Below are positions 30,264 to 40,133 of a stretch of 64,000 nt of DNA, piece by piece (the stretch's first letter is position 1; each line of letters starts with the position of its first letter). Origin of the DNA: Haliea sp. E1-2-M8. Its GTDB lineage: Bacteria; Pseudomonadota; Gammaproteobacteria; Pseudomonadales; Halieaceae. Below the pieces are notes generated by a model. It was not told the DNA's origin. It searched no databases and was given only the letters and a program-made list of their open reading frames with translations. The translations under genes and the position numbers were made by a program. Location: the NCBI RefSeq assembly GCF_030649675.1, contig NZ_JAUTDR010000009.1, positions 62,001 to 126,000 of the forward strand, given 5' to 3'.

Positions 30264-32591
30264 ATGAAAATAGTCTGTCTGGGCGGCGGCCCCTCTGGCC
30301 TGTATCTGGCAATCTGCATGAAGCTGCAGGATCCCTCGCATGAGGTCGCGGTGTACGAGCGCAATCGCCCCGATGATACCTTTGGCTGGGGCGTTGTGTT
30401 CTCCGACCAGACTGTCGACAACCTGCTGCAGACCGACCCGGTCAGCGGCCAGCGCATTGTCGAAGAGTTTATCCGCTGGGACATGATCGACTGCCACTTC
30501 AAAGGTCAGGTCCAGCGCTCTGACGGCCACGGTTTTATCGGCCTGGGGCGCAAGCGCATGTTGCAAATGCTGCATGAACGCTGCCACGAACTGGGCGTGG
30601 ACCTGCACTTCGAAACCGAGTTTTCCCCCGAGGACGTCAACACCCGATTCGCCGATGCGGATGTGATCGTGGCCTCCGATGGTCTCAACTCAAAAATCCG
30701 CAACAGCGATCTCGAGACTTTCGAATGCAATATTGATGTGCGCAGCAACAAGTTCGTGTGGCTCGGCACCAAACAGACGTTCCGCGACGCGTTTACCTTT
30801 ATTTTCGAAGAAACTGAACATGGCTGGATCTGGGCTCACGCCTATCAGTTTGACCAGGAAACCTCGACCTTTATCGTCGAATGTAACCCGGATGTCTACG
30901 ACGCCATTGGTTTCGAGCACATGAGTCACGAGGAAAGCGCGGAAACCTGCCGCCGCATCTTTGCCAACTATCTCGATGGTCACAAGCTGCTCACCAACTC
31001 CGCCCACATCCGCGGCTCGGCCTGGATCAACTTCCCTGCGGTTCTCTGCCGCAACTGGGTCAAGGATGATCGCATCGTACTGATCGGGGACGCTGCCCAC
31101 ACGGCGCACTTTTCGATCGGTTCCGGTACCAAGCTGGGGCTGGAAGATGCCATCGCGCTGGCGCAGCATCTGAATTCGGGAGCCCCGGTGCCGGAAGCGT
31201 TGCGCTCCTATCAAGAGGAGCGGGAAGTGGATGCCCTGCGGCTGCAGAACAGCGCCCGCAACGCCATGGTCTGGTTTGAAAACGTACCGCGCTACGCCCG
31301 GGCGCTGGAGCCGAAACAGTTTTTCTACTCCATGCTCACCCGCAGCCAGCGCGTCAGCCACGAAAACCTGCGCCTGCGCGACAAGGCGTGGCTTGAGGAC
31401 ATGGAGAAACACCTCGCCCGCCAGGTCCTGGGCGAGCAATGCGACGAAGCTATCCCGCCGATGTTCCTGCCCTGGGAATTGCGGGACATGAAGCTGATCA
31501 ACCGGGTCGTGGTCTCGCCGATGTCCATGTACAGCGCTGTCGACGGCCTGCCCGATGATTGGCACCTGGTGCACTATGGCAGTCTTGCCAGGGGCGGTGC
31601 CGGACTCATCTACACCGAGATGACTGATGTGTCCGCCGAAGGTCGCATCACCCCCGGCTGCGCCGGTATCTGGAATGATGAGCAGGAGGCAGCCTGGACC
31701 CGGATCGTGAACTTTGTGCACGAGCACACCCAGGCCCGGTTCGCGATGCAGCTGGGCCACGCCGGCCCCAAGGGCGCCACCAAGGAACCCTGGAATTGGG
31801 ATCCGGCCATTCTTGACGAACCCCTGCCCAAAGAACAGCAGTGGCCGCTGCTGTCCGCCAGCGCCCTGCCCTATGACAGCTACAGCCCGGTTCCCGCGGC
31901 CATCAACCGGCAACAGATGGACATGGTCAGGGAACAGTTTGTCGACGCCACCCGGCGCGCCGCCCGCGCGGGCTTTGACATGCTGGAACTGCACGCTGCC
32001 CACGGCTACCTGATTTCCGCGTTCATCACGCCGATTCTGAACAAGCGCGACGATGAGTACGGTGGGAGCCTGGAGAATCGCCTGCGCTACCCGCTGGAAG
32101 TGTTCCGCGCCATGCGCGAGGCGTGGCCCGCCGACAAACCCCTGTCAGTGCGTATTTCTGCCCATGACTGGATGGGTGAAGACGGCAACACCGACGACGA
32201 CGCGGTCGCTATTGCCAGCGCCTTCCGCGACGCCGGGGCGGACATCATTGATGTGTCCAGCGGCCAGGTCTCCCACGCGGCGCAGCCCCTGCCCGGACGC
32301 ATGTTCCAGACCCCCCTTTCCGACCGCATCCGCAACGAAGGCGGGATGGCCACCATGGCGGTGGGCAACATCTACGAACTGGACCACGTCAACAGCATCA
32401 TTGCCGCGGGACGCGCGGACCTGGTGTGCCTGGCACGCCCGCACCTGGCGGACCCGAACTGGACCCTGCGCGCCGCGGCAGACATGGGCTACCGGGGCAC
32501 CGGGGTGGTTGAACCCCACCAGTACTTCCTCGGCTTCCGCCAGCTGCACACCAATCTGCAGCGGGCCCGGGAAGCGGCGCCCCCGCTGTGA
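30264..32591 (+). CDS. Bifunctional aryl-CoA monooxygenase/reductase (2-aminobenzoyl-CoA monooxygenase/reductase or salicylyl-CoA 5-hydroxylase type)
   Basis: A 775-residue fusion. Residues ~1-380 are a flavoprotein monooxygenase (FAD motif [33 protein letters not shown]). Residues ~395-770 are an Old Yellow Enzyme-type reductase ([51 protein letters not shown]). This architecture is that of the Azoarcus 2-aminobenzoyl-CoA monooxygenase/reductase, which hydroxylates and then reduces the ring of anthraniloyl-CoA, and of proteins annotated as salicylyl-CoA 5-hydroxylase. The start is ATG at 30264, with GGAG upstream inside a longer open frame that begins at a TTG. The following SDR overlaps by GTGA. 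The aminobenzoyl-CoA reading is favoured by the isatin-hydrolase and IorAB-type genes nearby; salicylyl-CoA remains an alternative. Confidence 0.88.
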   Translation: MKIVCLGGGPSGLYLAICMKLQDPSHEVAVYERNRPDDTFGWGVVFSDQTVDNLLQTDPVSGQRIVEEFIRWDMIDCHFKGQVQRSDGHGFIGLGRKRMLQMLHERCHELGVDLHFETEFSPEDVNTRFADADVIVASDGLNSKIRNSDLETFECNIDVRSNKFVWLGTKQTFRDAFTFIFEETEHGWIWAHAYQFDQETSTFIVECNPDVYDAIGFEHMSHEESAETCRRIFANYLDGHKLLTNSAHIRGSAWINFPAVLCRNWVKDDRIVLIGDAAHTAHFSIGSGTKLGLEDAIALAQHLNSGAPVPEALRSYQEEREVDALRLQNSARNAMVWFENVPRYARALEPKQFFYSMLTRSQRVSHENLRLRDKAWLEDMEKHLARQVLGEQCDEAIPPMFLPWELRDMKLINRVVVSPMSMYSAVDGLPDDWHLVHYGSLARGGAGLIYTEMTDVSAEGRITPGCAGIWNDEQEAAWTRIVNFVHEHTQARFAMQLGHAGPKGATKEPWNWDPAILDEPLPKEQQWPLLSASALPYDSYSPVPAAINRQQMDMVREQFVDATRRAARAGFDMLELHAAHGYLISAFITPILNKRDDEYGGSLENRLRYPLEVFRAMREAWPADKPLSVRISAHDWMGEDGNTDDDAVAIASAFRDAGADIIDVSSGQVSHAAQPLPGRMFQTPLSDRIRNEGGMATMAVGNIYELDHVNSIIAAGRADLVCLARPHLADPNWTLRAAADMGYRGTGVVEPHQYFLGFRQLHTNLQRAREAAPPL

Positions 32592-33340
32592 AGCACGCCC
32601 TGGTAACCGGGGCAGGCAGCGGCATCGGTGCCGCGACTGCCCGCAGCCTGCTGGATCAGGGGTATCGCGTCAGCCTGCTGGGCCGCCGCCTGGAGGCCCT
32701 CGAGGAAACGGTAGCGGACTACGCGGATGGGCACCACTGCGCTGCCTGCGATGTTACCGACCCGGCGCAGGTCAGCGCCGCATTCAATGCCGCGACCGAC
32801 GCGCTCGGGGCCATCGACATTTTGGTCAACTGCGCCGGGGCGGCACCCACCAGCCCCTTCCACAAAATGCCCGCCGCGCAGTGGCAGCAGGTCATCGACG
32901 TCAACCTGAACGGGGTTTACCACTGTTGCGCCCAGGTGGTTGGCGACATGCGTGAGCGGGGCTGGGGGCGTATCATCAATATCGCCAGCACCGCCTCGCT
33001 GAAAGGCTACGCCTACGTCAGCGCCTACTGTGCGGCCAAGCACGGCGTGCTGGGGCTGACCCGTGCCCTGGCGCTGGAGCTGGCGCAGAAGGGCGTGACG
33101 GTCAATGCCGTTTGCCCCGGCTATACGAATACAGACATCATACGCACTGCCGTTGCCGGAATTGCCGACAAGACCGGACGCACGGAGGCCGAAGCGCTGC
33201 GGACCTTTACCGACACCAATCCCCAGGGTCGCCTGATCGAGCCACAGGAGATCGCTGATACGGTACTCTGGCTGTGCACCGACTCGGCGCGCTCGATCAC
33301 CGGCCAGGCGCTGTCGATCAGCGGCGGCGAAACCGGCTGA
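32588..33340 (+). CDS. SDR oxidoreductase, 3-hydroxyacyl-CoA dehydrogenase-like
   Basis: A 250-residue classical SDR with [11 protein letters not shown] (residues 7-17), NCAGAAP near 83, catalytic Ser in INIASTAS and Y-x3-K in YCAAKHG. GTG start overlapping the stop of the monooxygenase (GTGA). In aminobenzoyl-CoA and related aryl-CoA gene sets an SDR oxidises a 3-hydroxyacyl-CoA formed after ring reduction and hydration; that role is inferred from position between the monooxygenase and an enoyl-CoA hydratase. Confidence 0.88.
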   Translation: MKHALVTGAGSGIGAATARSLLDQGYRVSLLGRRLEALEETVADYADGHHCAACDVTDPAQVSAAFNAATDALGAIDILVNCAGAAPTSPFHKMPAAQWQQVIDVNLNGVYHCCAQVVGDMRERGWGRIINIASTASLKGYAYVSAYCAAKHGVLGLTRALALELAQKGVTVNAVCPGYTNTDIIRTAVAGIADKTGRTEAEALRTFTDTNPQGRLIEPQEIADTVLWLCTDSARSITGQALSISGGETG

Positions 33341-33373
33341 GGCCGCAGACTACCCAACCAGACAGGAACCGAC

Positions 33374-34186
33374 ATGCAAACCACGCAACTCGCTGACTAC
33401 AAAGCCACCCACTTTCTGTGGGAAGCCGCCGACGGGGTCGCAACCATTACCCTCAACCGGCCGGAACGCAAGAACCCGCTGACCTTTGATTCCTACGCCG
33501 AACTGCGCGACCTGTTCCGGGCCCTGGTCTACGCCGAGGACATTCACGCGGTGGTAATTCGAGGCTCCGGTGGCAACTTCTGTTCCGGCGGCGATGTCCA
33601 CGAGATCATCGGCCCGCTGACCAAGATGAACATGCAACAGCTGCTGGCTTTCACCCGCATGACCGGGGACCTGGTCAAGGCGATGCGGGCCTGCCGCCAG
33701 CCGGTGATCAGCGCCGTGGAAGGCATTTGTGCCGGCGCCGGCGCGATTATCGCGATGAGCAGCGACCTGCGCTATGCAGCACCGGATGCCAAGGTGGCCT
33801 TTCTCTTCAACCGGGTCGGGCTGGCGGGCTGCGACATGGGCGCCTGCGCCATTTTGCCGCGCATCATCGGCCAGGGTCGCGCCAGCGAACTGCTCTACTC
33901 CGGGCGTTCACTGAAAGCCGACGAGGGGGAACGCTGGGGCTTTTTCAACACCGTCAGCGACGACCCCTTTGGCGCCGCCATGGCCATGGCCCAGGGGATT
34001 ACCCGCGGCCCGACTTTCGCCAACGGCATCACCAAGACCCAGCTGCAGCAGGAATGGAACATGTCCGTGGACCAGGCCATCGAGGCCGAGGCCCAGGCCC
34101 AGGCCCTGTGCATGCAGACCGGCGATTTCGTTCGCGCCTACAACGCCTTCGTGGAGAAAAAGAGCCCGGTGTTCGAGGGCAACTGA
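33374..34186 (+). CDS. Enoyl-CoA hydratase/isomerase family protein
   Basis: A 270-residue crotonase-fold protein. Oxyanion-hole segments are [14 protein letters not shown] and [18 protein letters not shown]. The usual E-x8-E hydratase acid pair is altered in [18 protein letters not shown], where Asp and Cys occupy the region, so it may be a ring hydrolase or isomerase rather than a simple hydratase. GGAA precedes the ATG by about 6 bases. Placed after the SDR, it fits ring-opening or hydration of a cyclic enoyl-CoA. Confidence 0.85.
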   Translation: MQTTQLADYKATHFLWEAADGVATITLNRPERKNPLTFDSYAELRDLFRALVYAEDIHAVVIRGSGGNFCSGGDVHEIIGPLTKMNMQQLLAFTRMTGDLVKAMRACRQPVISAVEGICAGAGAIIAMSSDLRYAAPDAKVAFLFNRVGLAGCDMGACAILPRIIGQGRASELLYSGRSLKADEGERWGFFNTVSDDPFGAAMAMAQGITRGPTFANGITKTQLQQEWNMSVDQAIEAEAQAQALCMQTGDFVRAYNAFVEKKSPVFEGN

Positions 34187-34197
34187 GGAGATTCACC

Positions 34198-35376
34198 ATG
34201 AGTGACAGCAGCTACCTGCAGTGGCCTTTCCTGGAACCCGCGCATCGGGAGCTGGCGGCGGAGATCGATGCCTGGGCCAGCGCCCGGATCCCGGCGCTGG
34301 TGGCGCGGGAACACGAGGACCTCGACGGCACCTGTATCGGCCTGGTCCGTGCCCTCGGCGAGGCCGGCTTTACCCGCTACGCGGTGCCCGCCAGTGGCGG
34401 CGGCAAACTGGACAAGCTCGATGTCCGCAGCCTCTGCCTGATCCGCGAGACCCTGGGCCGCCATCACGCGCTGGCGGATTTCGCCTTCGCCATGCAGGGC
34501 CTGGGCAGCGGCCCGGTGTCCCTGTTTGGCACCGCAGCCCAGCAACAGCGCTTCCTGCAACCGGTGGCGGCCGGCCAGGCCCTGGCGGCCTTTGCCCTGT
34601 CCGAGGCGGAGGCCGGCTCCGACGTCGCCGCCATGAGCTGCAGCGCCCGCCAGGACGGCGACAGCTACGTGCTCAACGGTGAGAAGACCTGGATTTCCAA
34701 TGGCGGCATCGCCGATTTCTACACGGTGTTCGCCCGCACCGGGGAGGCACCCGGCGCCAAGGGCATCAGCTGCTTCGTGGTACCGGCGGACACCCCCGGG
34801 TTCGAGGTGGTGGAACGGATTGACCTGGTCGCGCCCCATCCCCTCGCCAGCCTGCGCTTCAGTGACTGCCGGGTGCCCGCGGAGAACCGGGTCGGCGAGC
34901 CCGGCCGCGGCTTCGGTATCGCCATGGCGACCCTGGACGTATTCCGCTCCACGGTCGCTGCCGCGGCCCTGGGCATGGCGCGCCGGGCCCTGGATGAAAC
35001 CCTGGCTCATGTCACCACCCGCAAACTGTTTGGCGGCACTCTGAGTGAACTGCAACTGGTGCAGGGCAAGTTGTCGGACATGGCCCTGGCCATCGACAGC
35101 AGCGCCCTGCTGGTCTACCGCTCGGCCTGGACCAAGGACTGCATCGCCGACCGGGTCACCCGGGAAGCGGCCATGGCCAAGCTGCACGCCACCGAGTCGG
35201 CACAGCAGGTCATCGATGCCGCGGTGCAACTGCATGGCGGCAAAGGGGTGACCAAGGGCAATATTGTCGAGTCGCTGTATCGGGATATACGCGCCCTGCG
35301 CATCTACGAGGGCGCCTCCGAGGTACAGCAAACCATTATCGCGCGCCAGGCACTGGCTGCATTCGCCGCTGGCTGA
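34198..35376 (+). CDS. Acyl-CoA dehydrogenase
   Basis: A 392-residue FAD enzyme with full acyl-CoA dehydrogenase architecture: [15 protein letters not shown] (residues ~136-150), [35 protein letters not shown], and the C-terminal [17 protein letters not shown], which carries the catalytic-base position. The start is ATG at 34198 with GAGGAG upstream; the frame is open far upstream but overlaps the hydratase gene. It would introduce an alpha,beta double bond in an alicyclic or dicarboxylic acyl-CoA intermediate. Confidence 0.9.
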   Translation: MSDSSYLQWPFLEPAHRELAAEIDAWASARIPALVAREHEDLDGTCIGLVRALGEAGFTRYAVPASGGGKLDKLDVRSLCLIRETLGRHHALADFAFAMQGLGSGPVSLFGTAAQQQRFLQPVAAGQALAAFALSEAEAGSDVAAMSCSARQDGDSYVLNGEKTWISNGGIADFYTVFARTGEAPGAKGISCFVVPADTPGFEVVERIDLVAPHPLASLRFSDCRVPAENRVGEPGRGFGIAMATLDVFRSTVAAAALGMARRALDETLAHVTTRKLFGGTLSELQLVQGKLSDMALAIDSSALLVYRSAWTKDCIADRVTREAAMAKLHATESAQQVIDAAVQLHGGKGVTKGNIVESLYRDIRALRIYEGASEVQQTIIARQALAAFAAG

Positions 35377-35491
35377 GGCACGAAGGGTGGCTGATGGACG
35401 GCACCTGAGGGGATAGTTTATGGTAGCGGCGCTGGGTCCTGCGCTGCCACTCGCGAGGCCCGTTCCCACAGCCGCACAGGAAGGCGCCACC

Positions 35492-35953
35492 ATGACCCGA
35501 TACTGGCAGGATATCCAGCCCGGCGAGCAGTTTGAAACCGGGGAGCTCAAGCTCAGCAAGCAGGACATCCTGGAGTTCGCCGCCGAATTCGACCCCCAGC
35601 CCTACCACCTCGACAGCGACGCCGCGGCGGATTCCATCTTCGGTGGCCTGTGCGCCAGTGGCTGGCAGGTAGCCGCGCTGATGATGCGGCTGTTGACCGA
35701 TGCCCTGCACCAGCAGGCCGTGCCGGTGGCCGGGCTTGCCGCGGTGCCGGCGATGCGCTGGAAAATGCCGGTATTCGTCGACGACACACTCTCGGCCCGG
35801 GTCATGGTCACCGGCAGCGAGGCGACATCCCGCCTCAGCGGCGCCGGCAGCCTGGACCTGGATGTCGTGGTGTTCAACCAGCACAGCAAACCCGTGATCG
35901 AACTCAGCACCCGCCTGCTGGTCGCCATGCAGGAGCCCGCCAATGCAGACTAG
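35492..35953 (+). CDS. MaoC-family dehydratase (first of a pair)
   Basis: A 153-residue hotdog protein. ILEFAAEFDPQPYHLDSDAA carries the MaoC Asp/His hydratase motif (D-P-x-x-x-H), followed by FGGLCASGW. The start is ATG at 35492 with AGGAAGG upstream. It overlaps the next gene by 11 bases. Paired small MaoC proteins often act as a heterodimeric (R)-enoyl-CoA hydratase. Confidence 0.85.
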   Translation: MTRYWQDIQPGEQFETGELKLSKQDILEFAAEFDPQPYHLDSDAAADSIFGGLCASGWQVAALMMRLLTDALHQQAVPVAGLAAVPAMRWKMPVFVDDTLSARVMVTGSEATSRLSGAGSLDLDVVVFNQHSKPVIELSTRLLVAMQEPANAD

Positions 35954-36440
35954 ACCCTATATTCGCAGCCGCTGGTTCGAGGATATTCCCCTCGGCGAAT
36001 TCCACGTATTTGGCTCCCACACTTTCAGCGAACTGGAAATCATCGAGTTCGGCCGCAAATACGATCCGGAGGTGTATCACACCGACCCGGAGGCGGCGCT
36101 GGACACGCCCTACCGCGGTCTGGTCGCTCCCGGCTGGCAGCTCACGGCCATGTGGATGAAGCTGATGGTCGGCTACATGGAGAACTTTGCCCGCGGTGTG
36201 CAGGACGGAAGACGCAACGGGGCCGGCATGGGCCTGCAGGACCTGGAGTGGTTCCTGCCGGTGCGGCCGGGGCATACCATCACCTATACCTACGAGGTCA
36301 TCGACAAGCCCGACCGGGTGATTCGCGACTGCTGGGGCATCATCAAGAGCCGCAACGAGGCCTTCAACCAGTACAACGAGCGGGTAATGGGCTTTACCAT
36401 CGACATCCTCGCGGAGCGCAACCCGGAAAGCCCGAAGTAA
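35943..36440 (+). CDS. MaoC-family dehydratase (second of a pair)
   Basis: A 165-residue hotdog protein with IIEFGRKYDPEVYHTDPEAA, the same D-P-x-x-x-H motif, and YRGLVAPGW. It overlaps the preceding MaoC gene and ends 6 bases before the convergent IorB-like gene, with no hairpin in between. The two MaoC proteins probably form one hydratase; both keep the catalytic motif, unlike pairs where one partner has lost it. Confidence 0.85.
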   Translation: MQTRPYIRSRWFEDIPLGEFHVFGSHTFSELEIIEFGRKYDPEVYHTDPEAALDTPYRGLVAPGWQLTAMWMKLMVGYMENFARGVQDGRRNGAGMGLQDLEWFLPVRPGHTITYTYEVIDKPDRVIRDCWGIIKSRNEAFNQYNERVMGFTIDILAERNPESPK

Positions 36441-36446
36441 ACGCGC

Positions 36447-37943
36447 CTAAGCAGCCAGGGCCAGGGAAAATGCCCGGCCCTCGTCATCCGCCAGCGCGGC
36501 ATCGCGCAGGGACGCAACGGCAGCCGCGGATACCCCGCCACCTGCCGCATAAGCCAGTATTTCCTGCATTTGCGCCGTGGTCCGCGCCCGGGTATCCCCG
36601 TAGCCCTTGACCAGCCGGCCGCACTCCACCAGTTCCAGGGCCAGGGCATGATCGCTGCCAGCGGCGCGACGCACCGCCTGCAGCCAGCCCTGTATCAGGG
36701 CGTGCTCATGGCTGTAGCCCAGGCTCGCCCGGCGCCAGCGACGCATTCCCGCCAGCCCCCGCAGCAAAACAAAAACCGTGATGGTGTTGGTACGCAGGCG
36801 CTTGCCACCAGTGAACCAGCCCAGAACGCGCCGGCTGCCCGCTGAAGCCAGCAACCGCCGCCCCAGCGGCTTTGGTAACAGCGCACACATTTCTTCCACC
36901 CGGGGACGGAAAAATTCGGTCACCGAGAACAGTTGTTCCGGCTCTGCCTGAACCTCCGTGCGGATCTTCGCCATACGGGTGGGCCGGGTCTTGAGCTGGG
37001 CTACCCGGGGAATGTCCTCGTAGCACATCCACAGCACCAGGTAGCGACCGCATTCCCGCACCAGGCTGTAGTCATCAGCGCCGGAATCGAGCGCCAGCAG
37101 TGATTCCAGCTCGTCCAGATACTGGTGAGCGTAGGCATAGTCCTGGTAGTCCACCAGCTTCTGCAGCCCCAGGTAGAGGATTTCGTGGCAGCCCGCGGGA
37201 AATGCCCGCAGCCGCTGCAGCAACTTCTCGCCCTGCGCCGTGGTTGCCGCGGGCAGCTGAAACCGGTCCGGTCCGGCCGCCCCTGCTGGCGGCTGGAACT
37301 GTTCCACGCCCCGCGACCTGGCGCGCTGGTAGCTGGCCTCGAAGGCTGCCAGATTGCTCGCCACCGCCTTGCCGGTGGCGCTGATGACGGCACGGTAACT
37401 GTCCGTGGCAAAGGGCAGCACGCCGGCGCCGGCCAGGGCCCCGAGCAGCACTGCCGAAATGACCGTACCGTGTTCATTGGCCAGAGTCAGCATGTCGTAG
37501 TGGATGTAGTCCCGGGCATACTGGCCGGCCACGGTTTGCAGCACGCTCGCATCGACTATGCCGTCGGCGAGGTGCTCTTTTTCGGTTATGCCGTAAACTC
37601 TGTGGTCCGAGGCAATCAGAGTGGTGCGTTCGGGAGTGACAAAACCGCGCTGGACCATGCGCCCGGCCTCGGCAATCTCCGAGGCGATGGCAATATCGAT
37701 GTCGCCCTGGGCGGGGAACAGCGACATTACCGGCAGGGCATTGCCCTCCAGGGCTTCCCGGGGAAACAGTTCCAGGTAGTAGATGGTGGCACCGGTACGC
37801 TGGGCAACGCCCGCCAGCGAGGTGGACTGACAGAGCCAGCCCTCGCGCTCGGCGACATCAATGACCCAGTTGGTGAGCACGCCGCCGCCCTCGCCCCCGA
37901 GCGCCGCGAGAATCAGGTTGATGGTTCCGGAGGCGGCGGTCAC
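36447..37943 (-). CDS. Indolepyruvate oxidoreductase subunit beta-like (IorB family, long form)
   Basis: A 498-residue protein. The first ~190 residues match the 2-oxoacid:acceptor oxidoreductase gamma/IorB domain (ILAALGGEGGGVLTNWVI; SLAGVAQRTGATIYYLEL). The remaining ~300 are a helical extension found in long IorB proteins of aerobes. The start is GTG at 37943, sharing GTGA with the IorA-like stop; the frame stays open 44 codons further upstream but that would overlap IorA deeply. With IorA it would oxidatively decarboxylate an aryl 2-oxo acid to an aryl-CoA. The neighbouring isatin-hydrolase-like gene suggests isatinate (2-aminophenylglyoxylate). Confidence 0.85.
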   Translation of the reverse strand: MTAASGTINLILAALGGEGGGVLTNWVIDVAEREGWLCQSTSLAGVAQRTGATIYYLELFPREALEGNALPVMSLFPAQGDIDIAIASEIAEAGRMVQRGFVTPERTTLIASDHRVYGITEKEHLADGIVDASVLQTVAGQYARDYIHYDMLTLANEHGTVISAVLLGALAGAGVLPFATDSYRAVISATGKAVASNLAAFEASYQRARSRGVEQFQPPAGAAGPDRFQLPAATTAQGEKLLQRLRAFPAGCHEILYLGLQKLVDYQDYAYAHQYLDELESLLALDSGADDYSLVRECGRYLVLWMCYEDIPRVAQLKTRPTRMAKIRTEVQAEPEQLFSVTEFFRPRVEEMCALLPKPLGRRLLASAGSRRVLGWFTGGKRLRTNTITVFVLLRGLAGMRRWRRASLGYSHEHALIQGWLQAVRRAAGSDHALALELVECGRLVKGYGDTRARTTAQMQEILAYAAGGGVSAAAVASLRDAALADDEGRAFSLALAA

Positions 37944-40126
37944 AGCGCGGTCTCCAGTTGCCGGCGCTCGGTGCGGGCCTGCAGCCAGCCAATGACCGAA
38001 CCGCGCAGCCGCGCCGAAACCCGGTCGAGCCAGCGGGGATTGTAGATCAGGTCGACGCGGGCAAAAGACGGACACAGGATCGCCGCATGGGCGTTACTGC
38101 CGCAGACGCCGCAGCCGACGCAACTATTGTCGACATAGGTAACCGGATCCCGGCGCAGCGGGTCGGGATTGGGCTTGATGGTCAGTGATGGACAGCCGGA
38201 AATCCGAATACAGGCGTGGTCGCCGGTGCAGGTGTCGCTGTCGACCACAAAGCGTGCCCGCAGCGTGCGCTTGCCATCATTGATGGACTGCTTCATCAGG
38301 GGCTTGATGCGCCGCTGCCGGTTCAGCATGCATTCACCTTCCGCGACGATCACCTTCAGGCCCGGCTCCCGGGTGGTCAGCGCCTCACGCAGGGTGTCCA
38401 TCATGGTATCGACGCTGTAGGTGCTCACCGTGCGCAGCCAGCGCACGCCGGCGCCGCGGCAGGCGTCTTCAATGGACTGGGCGTCGGTGCGGCTGGCGGA
38501 AGCGGCATCCATGGTGGTGGCGATGATCTGGTTCGGCTCGACCATCGAGGGAATATCCTGGCCGCCGGTGGCGGCGGCATAACCATTGTCGACAATCACC
38601 AGGATGCCGTCGTGCTTGTTGAAGACCGCGCTGGTCACTCCACTGGTCAGGCCGTTGTGCCAGAACCCGCCGTCTCCCATGATGCTGATGGATTTGTGCG
38701 GCAAGCTGTGGCGGATACCCGAGGAGCTCGCCAGCGACAGGCCGTAGCCCATGATGGTATTGCCCAGATTGAAGGGCGCCAGGGTGGCGAAGGAGTGGCA
38801 ACCGATGTCCGAACTGATATGAAACGGGCCGAGTTCCTTTTGCACCTGCTTGATCGCGGAAAACAACGGCCGCTCGGGGCAGCCGGTACAGAGGCCCGAC
38901 GGCCGCGGCGGCACATTCGTCAGCAGCGCCTGTTGGTCCTCTTCCGTGAGCGGGTTGCGCAGGGCCTCGACCTCTGTCGCCGTCAGCGCCAGGGTGAGGT
39001 CCGGCAGCGCCTGTTCGAGAAAGCGGGTTGTCCCCTCCAGGGTCACCTGGCCGGTATACTCGCCAGCCATGGGCATGATGTCCTTGCCGCGCACCCGGGT
39101 GTCGACTCCCGCCCGCCGCAACACGGTATGGATGCCCTGCTCCACGTATTCCGGCTGGCCCTCCTCGAGCACCAGCACCTGATCCTTGTCGCGACAGAAT
39201 TCGACCAGCTCATCCGGAACCAGCGGGTAGGCCACGTTCATCACATAGAGCGGAATATCAGTGTTTCCAAACGGGTCTGCAAGACCCTGGCGCTGGAGGG
39301 CGCGAATAACCGTGTTGTAGGTGCCACCCTGGAGAATAATCCCGACCTGCTGGTGCTTGCCGGGAAAGAATTCATTGAGCTTGTGTTCCCGAATATAGGC
39401 CAGCGCCGCGGGCAGGCGCAGATTGATTTTCTCCCGCTCCTGGGCGTAGACATGCGGCGGCAGGATAATTTTTTCCGGCTCACGCTTCGGCTCTACGGGA
39501 TTGCGGTCACTGAAGCCGGGCGCGACATTGTCGCGGGCCACAAACTCCCCGGTCACGTGGCAGCCGCGGATGCGCATCATGTAGAAAATGGGAGTATTGC
39601 TGGCCTCGGACAGGCCAAAACCGTGCTCCACCATATCGACGATGCTGGGCAGGTTGGGCCGCGGGTCCAGCAGCCACATCTGGGCCTTCATGGCGAAGGC
39701 GTAGGTGCGCTCCTGCATGATGCTGGAGCCTTCGCCGTAGTCCTCACCGACGATCACCATGGCGCCGCCGGTGACGCCGGACGAGGCGAGGTTGGACAGG
39801 GCGTCGGACGCGACATTGGTGCCCACCGTGGACTTCCAGGTCACGGCGCCGCGCAGCGGGTAGTTGACCGAGGCGCTGAGCATGGCCGCGGCAGTGGCCT
39901 CGCTGCCATTGGCCTCGAAGTGTACGCCAAGTTCCGCGAGTATCTCGCGGGCATCATTGAGCACATCCATCAGGTGGGAAATCGGCGAACCCTGATAGCC
40001 ACCGACATAGGACACGCCGGACTGCAGCAATGCCTTGGTAATGGCGAGAATCCCCTCACCGCGGAAAACCTCGCCGTCACCGGCGCGCAGCTTGAGAACT
40101 TCCTTGGCAAACGAACGTTCAGCCAT
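37940..40126 (-). CDS. Indolepyruvate oxidoreductase subunit alpha-like (IorA family, thiamine-diphosphate enzyme)
   Basis: A 728-residue 2-oxoacid oxidoreductase. An N-terminal pyrimidine-binding domain (SYVGGYQGSPISHLMDVLND) precedes a thiamine-diphosphate domain with CTGCPERP near residue 415 and the ThDP/Mg motif GDGGFWHNG followed by DNGYAAATGGQ. A C-terminal region carries two cysteine clusters (DTCTGDHACIRISGCP and CVGCGVCGSNAHAAILCP), expected to hold Fe-S clusters. It is co-translated with IorB and lies 7 bases after the cyclase. Aryl-2-oxoacids are family substrates; the physiological one here is inferred to be isatinate, giving anthraniloyl-CoA and CO2. Confidence 0.88.
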   Translation of the reverse strand: MAERSFAKEVLKLRAGDGEVFRGEGILAITKALLQSGVSYVGGYQGSPISHLMDVLNDAREILAELGVHFEANGSEATAAAMLSASVNYPLRGAVTWKSTVGTNVASDALSNLASSGVTGGAMVIVGEDYGEGSSIMQERTYAFAMKAQMWLLDPRPNLPSIVDMVEHGFGLSEASNTPIFYMMRIRGCHVTGEFVARDNVAPGFSDRNPVEPKREPEKIILPPHVYAQEREKINLRLPAALAYIREHKLNEFFPGKHQQVGIILQGGTYNTVIRALQRQGLADPFGNTDIPLYVMNVAYPLVPDELVEFCRDKDQVLVLEEGQPEYVEQGIHTVLRRAGVDTRVRGKDIMPMAGEYTGQVTLEGTTRFLEQALPDLTLALTATEVEALRNPLTEEDQQALLTNVPPRPSGLCTGCPERPLFSAIKQVQKELGPFHISSDIGCHSFATLAPFNLGNTIMGYGLSLASSSGIRHSLPHKSISIMGDGGFWHNGLTSGVTSAVFNKHDGILVIVDNGYAAATGGQDIPSMVEPNQIIATTMDAASASRTDAQSIEDACRGAGVRWLRTVSTYSVDTMMDTLREALTTREPGLKVIVAEGECMLNRQRRIKPLMKQSINDGKRTLRARFVVDSDTCTGDHACIRISGCPSLTIKPNPDPLRRDPVTYVDNSCVGCGVCGSNAHAAILCPSFARVDLIYNPRWLDRVSARLRGSVIGWLQARTERRQLETAL

Positions 40127-40133
40127 TGCGCGG

